The notes beneath the pieces were generated by a model. It was not told the DNA's origin. It saw nothing but the letters and a program-made list of their open reading frames with translations, and did no database searches. 29,700 nucleotides of DNA from Dialister sp. UBA7295 (GTDB lineage Bacteria > Bacillota > Negativicutes > Veillonellales > Dialisteraceae). Where the stretch lies: contig DKQZ01000072.1 in the NCBI GenBank assembly GCA_002471975.1, positions 3,360 to 33,059 on the forward strand, written 5' to 3'. Within the stretch, counting starts at the first letter, position 1. Each line of letters starts with the position of its first letter. Positions 29,631-29,700 of this stretch are shown here, in pieces. The position numbers and the translations under genes were made by a program.

Positions 29631-29700
29631 AAGTTATCAGTTATCAGTTCATAGTAATCAGTGCAGGAGGCCCGCATCAAACTGGATGGCGGGCCATTTT
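29631..29700 (+). repeat. HT element, cut by the window end
   Basis: GTTATCA-type heptamers (29633-29662), joint GCAGGA, hairpin GGCCCGC/GCGGGCC (29669-29675 with 29689-29695), then ATTTT at the edge. Confidence 0.75.

Overview
The window looks like a chromosomal segment of a Negativicutes bacterium (Veillonellaceae/Dialister-like; the genus is inferred). The Firmicutes side is shown by sigma-A promoters, AGGAGG ribosome sites, a CIRCE-controlled groES-groEL operon and a YlbF protein. A 1739-residue classical autotransporter with an extended signal peptide and a C-terminal beta-barrel shows that the cell has an outer membrane. I see no tRNA, rRNA, CRISPR array, prophage or insertion sequence.

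Layout. 116-2963 (minus) is a tightly coupled three-gene operon: two tandem CobT-type phosphoribosyltransferases, one with the catalytic motifs and one without, then a short LarC-like protein. The pair resembles ArsA/ArsB of Sporomusa and Veillonella, which attach phenolic lower ligands during cobamide synthesis. 2964-3904 holds the operon promoter with a palindrome and a candidate non-coding RNA with its own terminator. 3905-9124 is the autotransporter. 10042-11463 is an aldehyde dehydrogenase. 11706-14072 (minus) is rlmI-like, beta-carbonic anhydrase, tag. 14283-15505 holds a DUF2939 protein and a DUF488 protein in convergent orientation. 15824-17749 (minus) is groES-groEL. 18373-20565 (minus) is a secreted protein gene, trmL, ylbF and murB. 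21037-21858 (minus) is larE. 22168-23163 (minus) holds two small membrane proteins of the FeoB-associated Cys-rich type; the intact one sits behind a Fur-like box. 24058-25064 (minus) is a YbjN-like gene and a peptide deformylase variant. 26029-29122 (plus) holds an octopine-dehydrogenase-family enzyme, a secreted two-domain protein and a protein with two copies of an RKSG-TWL domain.

The intergenic DNA is unusual. I count 19 copies of a modular element, called the HT element here: a run of imperfect 7- or 9-base tandem repeats, a short conserved joint (GAAGGTGG or GAAGGATATGGTT), a GC-rich hairpin, and a T-rich run. Stem sequences differ from copy to copy yet still pair, and tail sequences are swapped among copies. 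Many lie just downstream of genes in terminator orientation, and several form inverted pairs between convergent genes. Tail-only heptamer arrays (GTTAGCC type) occur as well. Two further arrays of about 61-bp units lie in inverted orientation on either side of 25.9-29.1 kb.

Nickel-pincer-type genes appear twice: the LarC-like protein with the CobT pair, and larE at 21 kb. LarA and LarB are not in the window. CobT enzymes use nicotinate mononucleotide and the nickel-pincer cofactor is built from a nicotinate dinucleotide, so the LarC-like/CobT coupling is the most suggestive gene-level context here. Start codons were chosen by ribosome-site position; several longest open frames begin at upstream TTG codons and were shortened.
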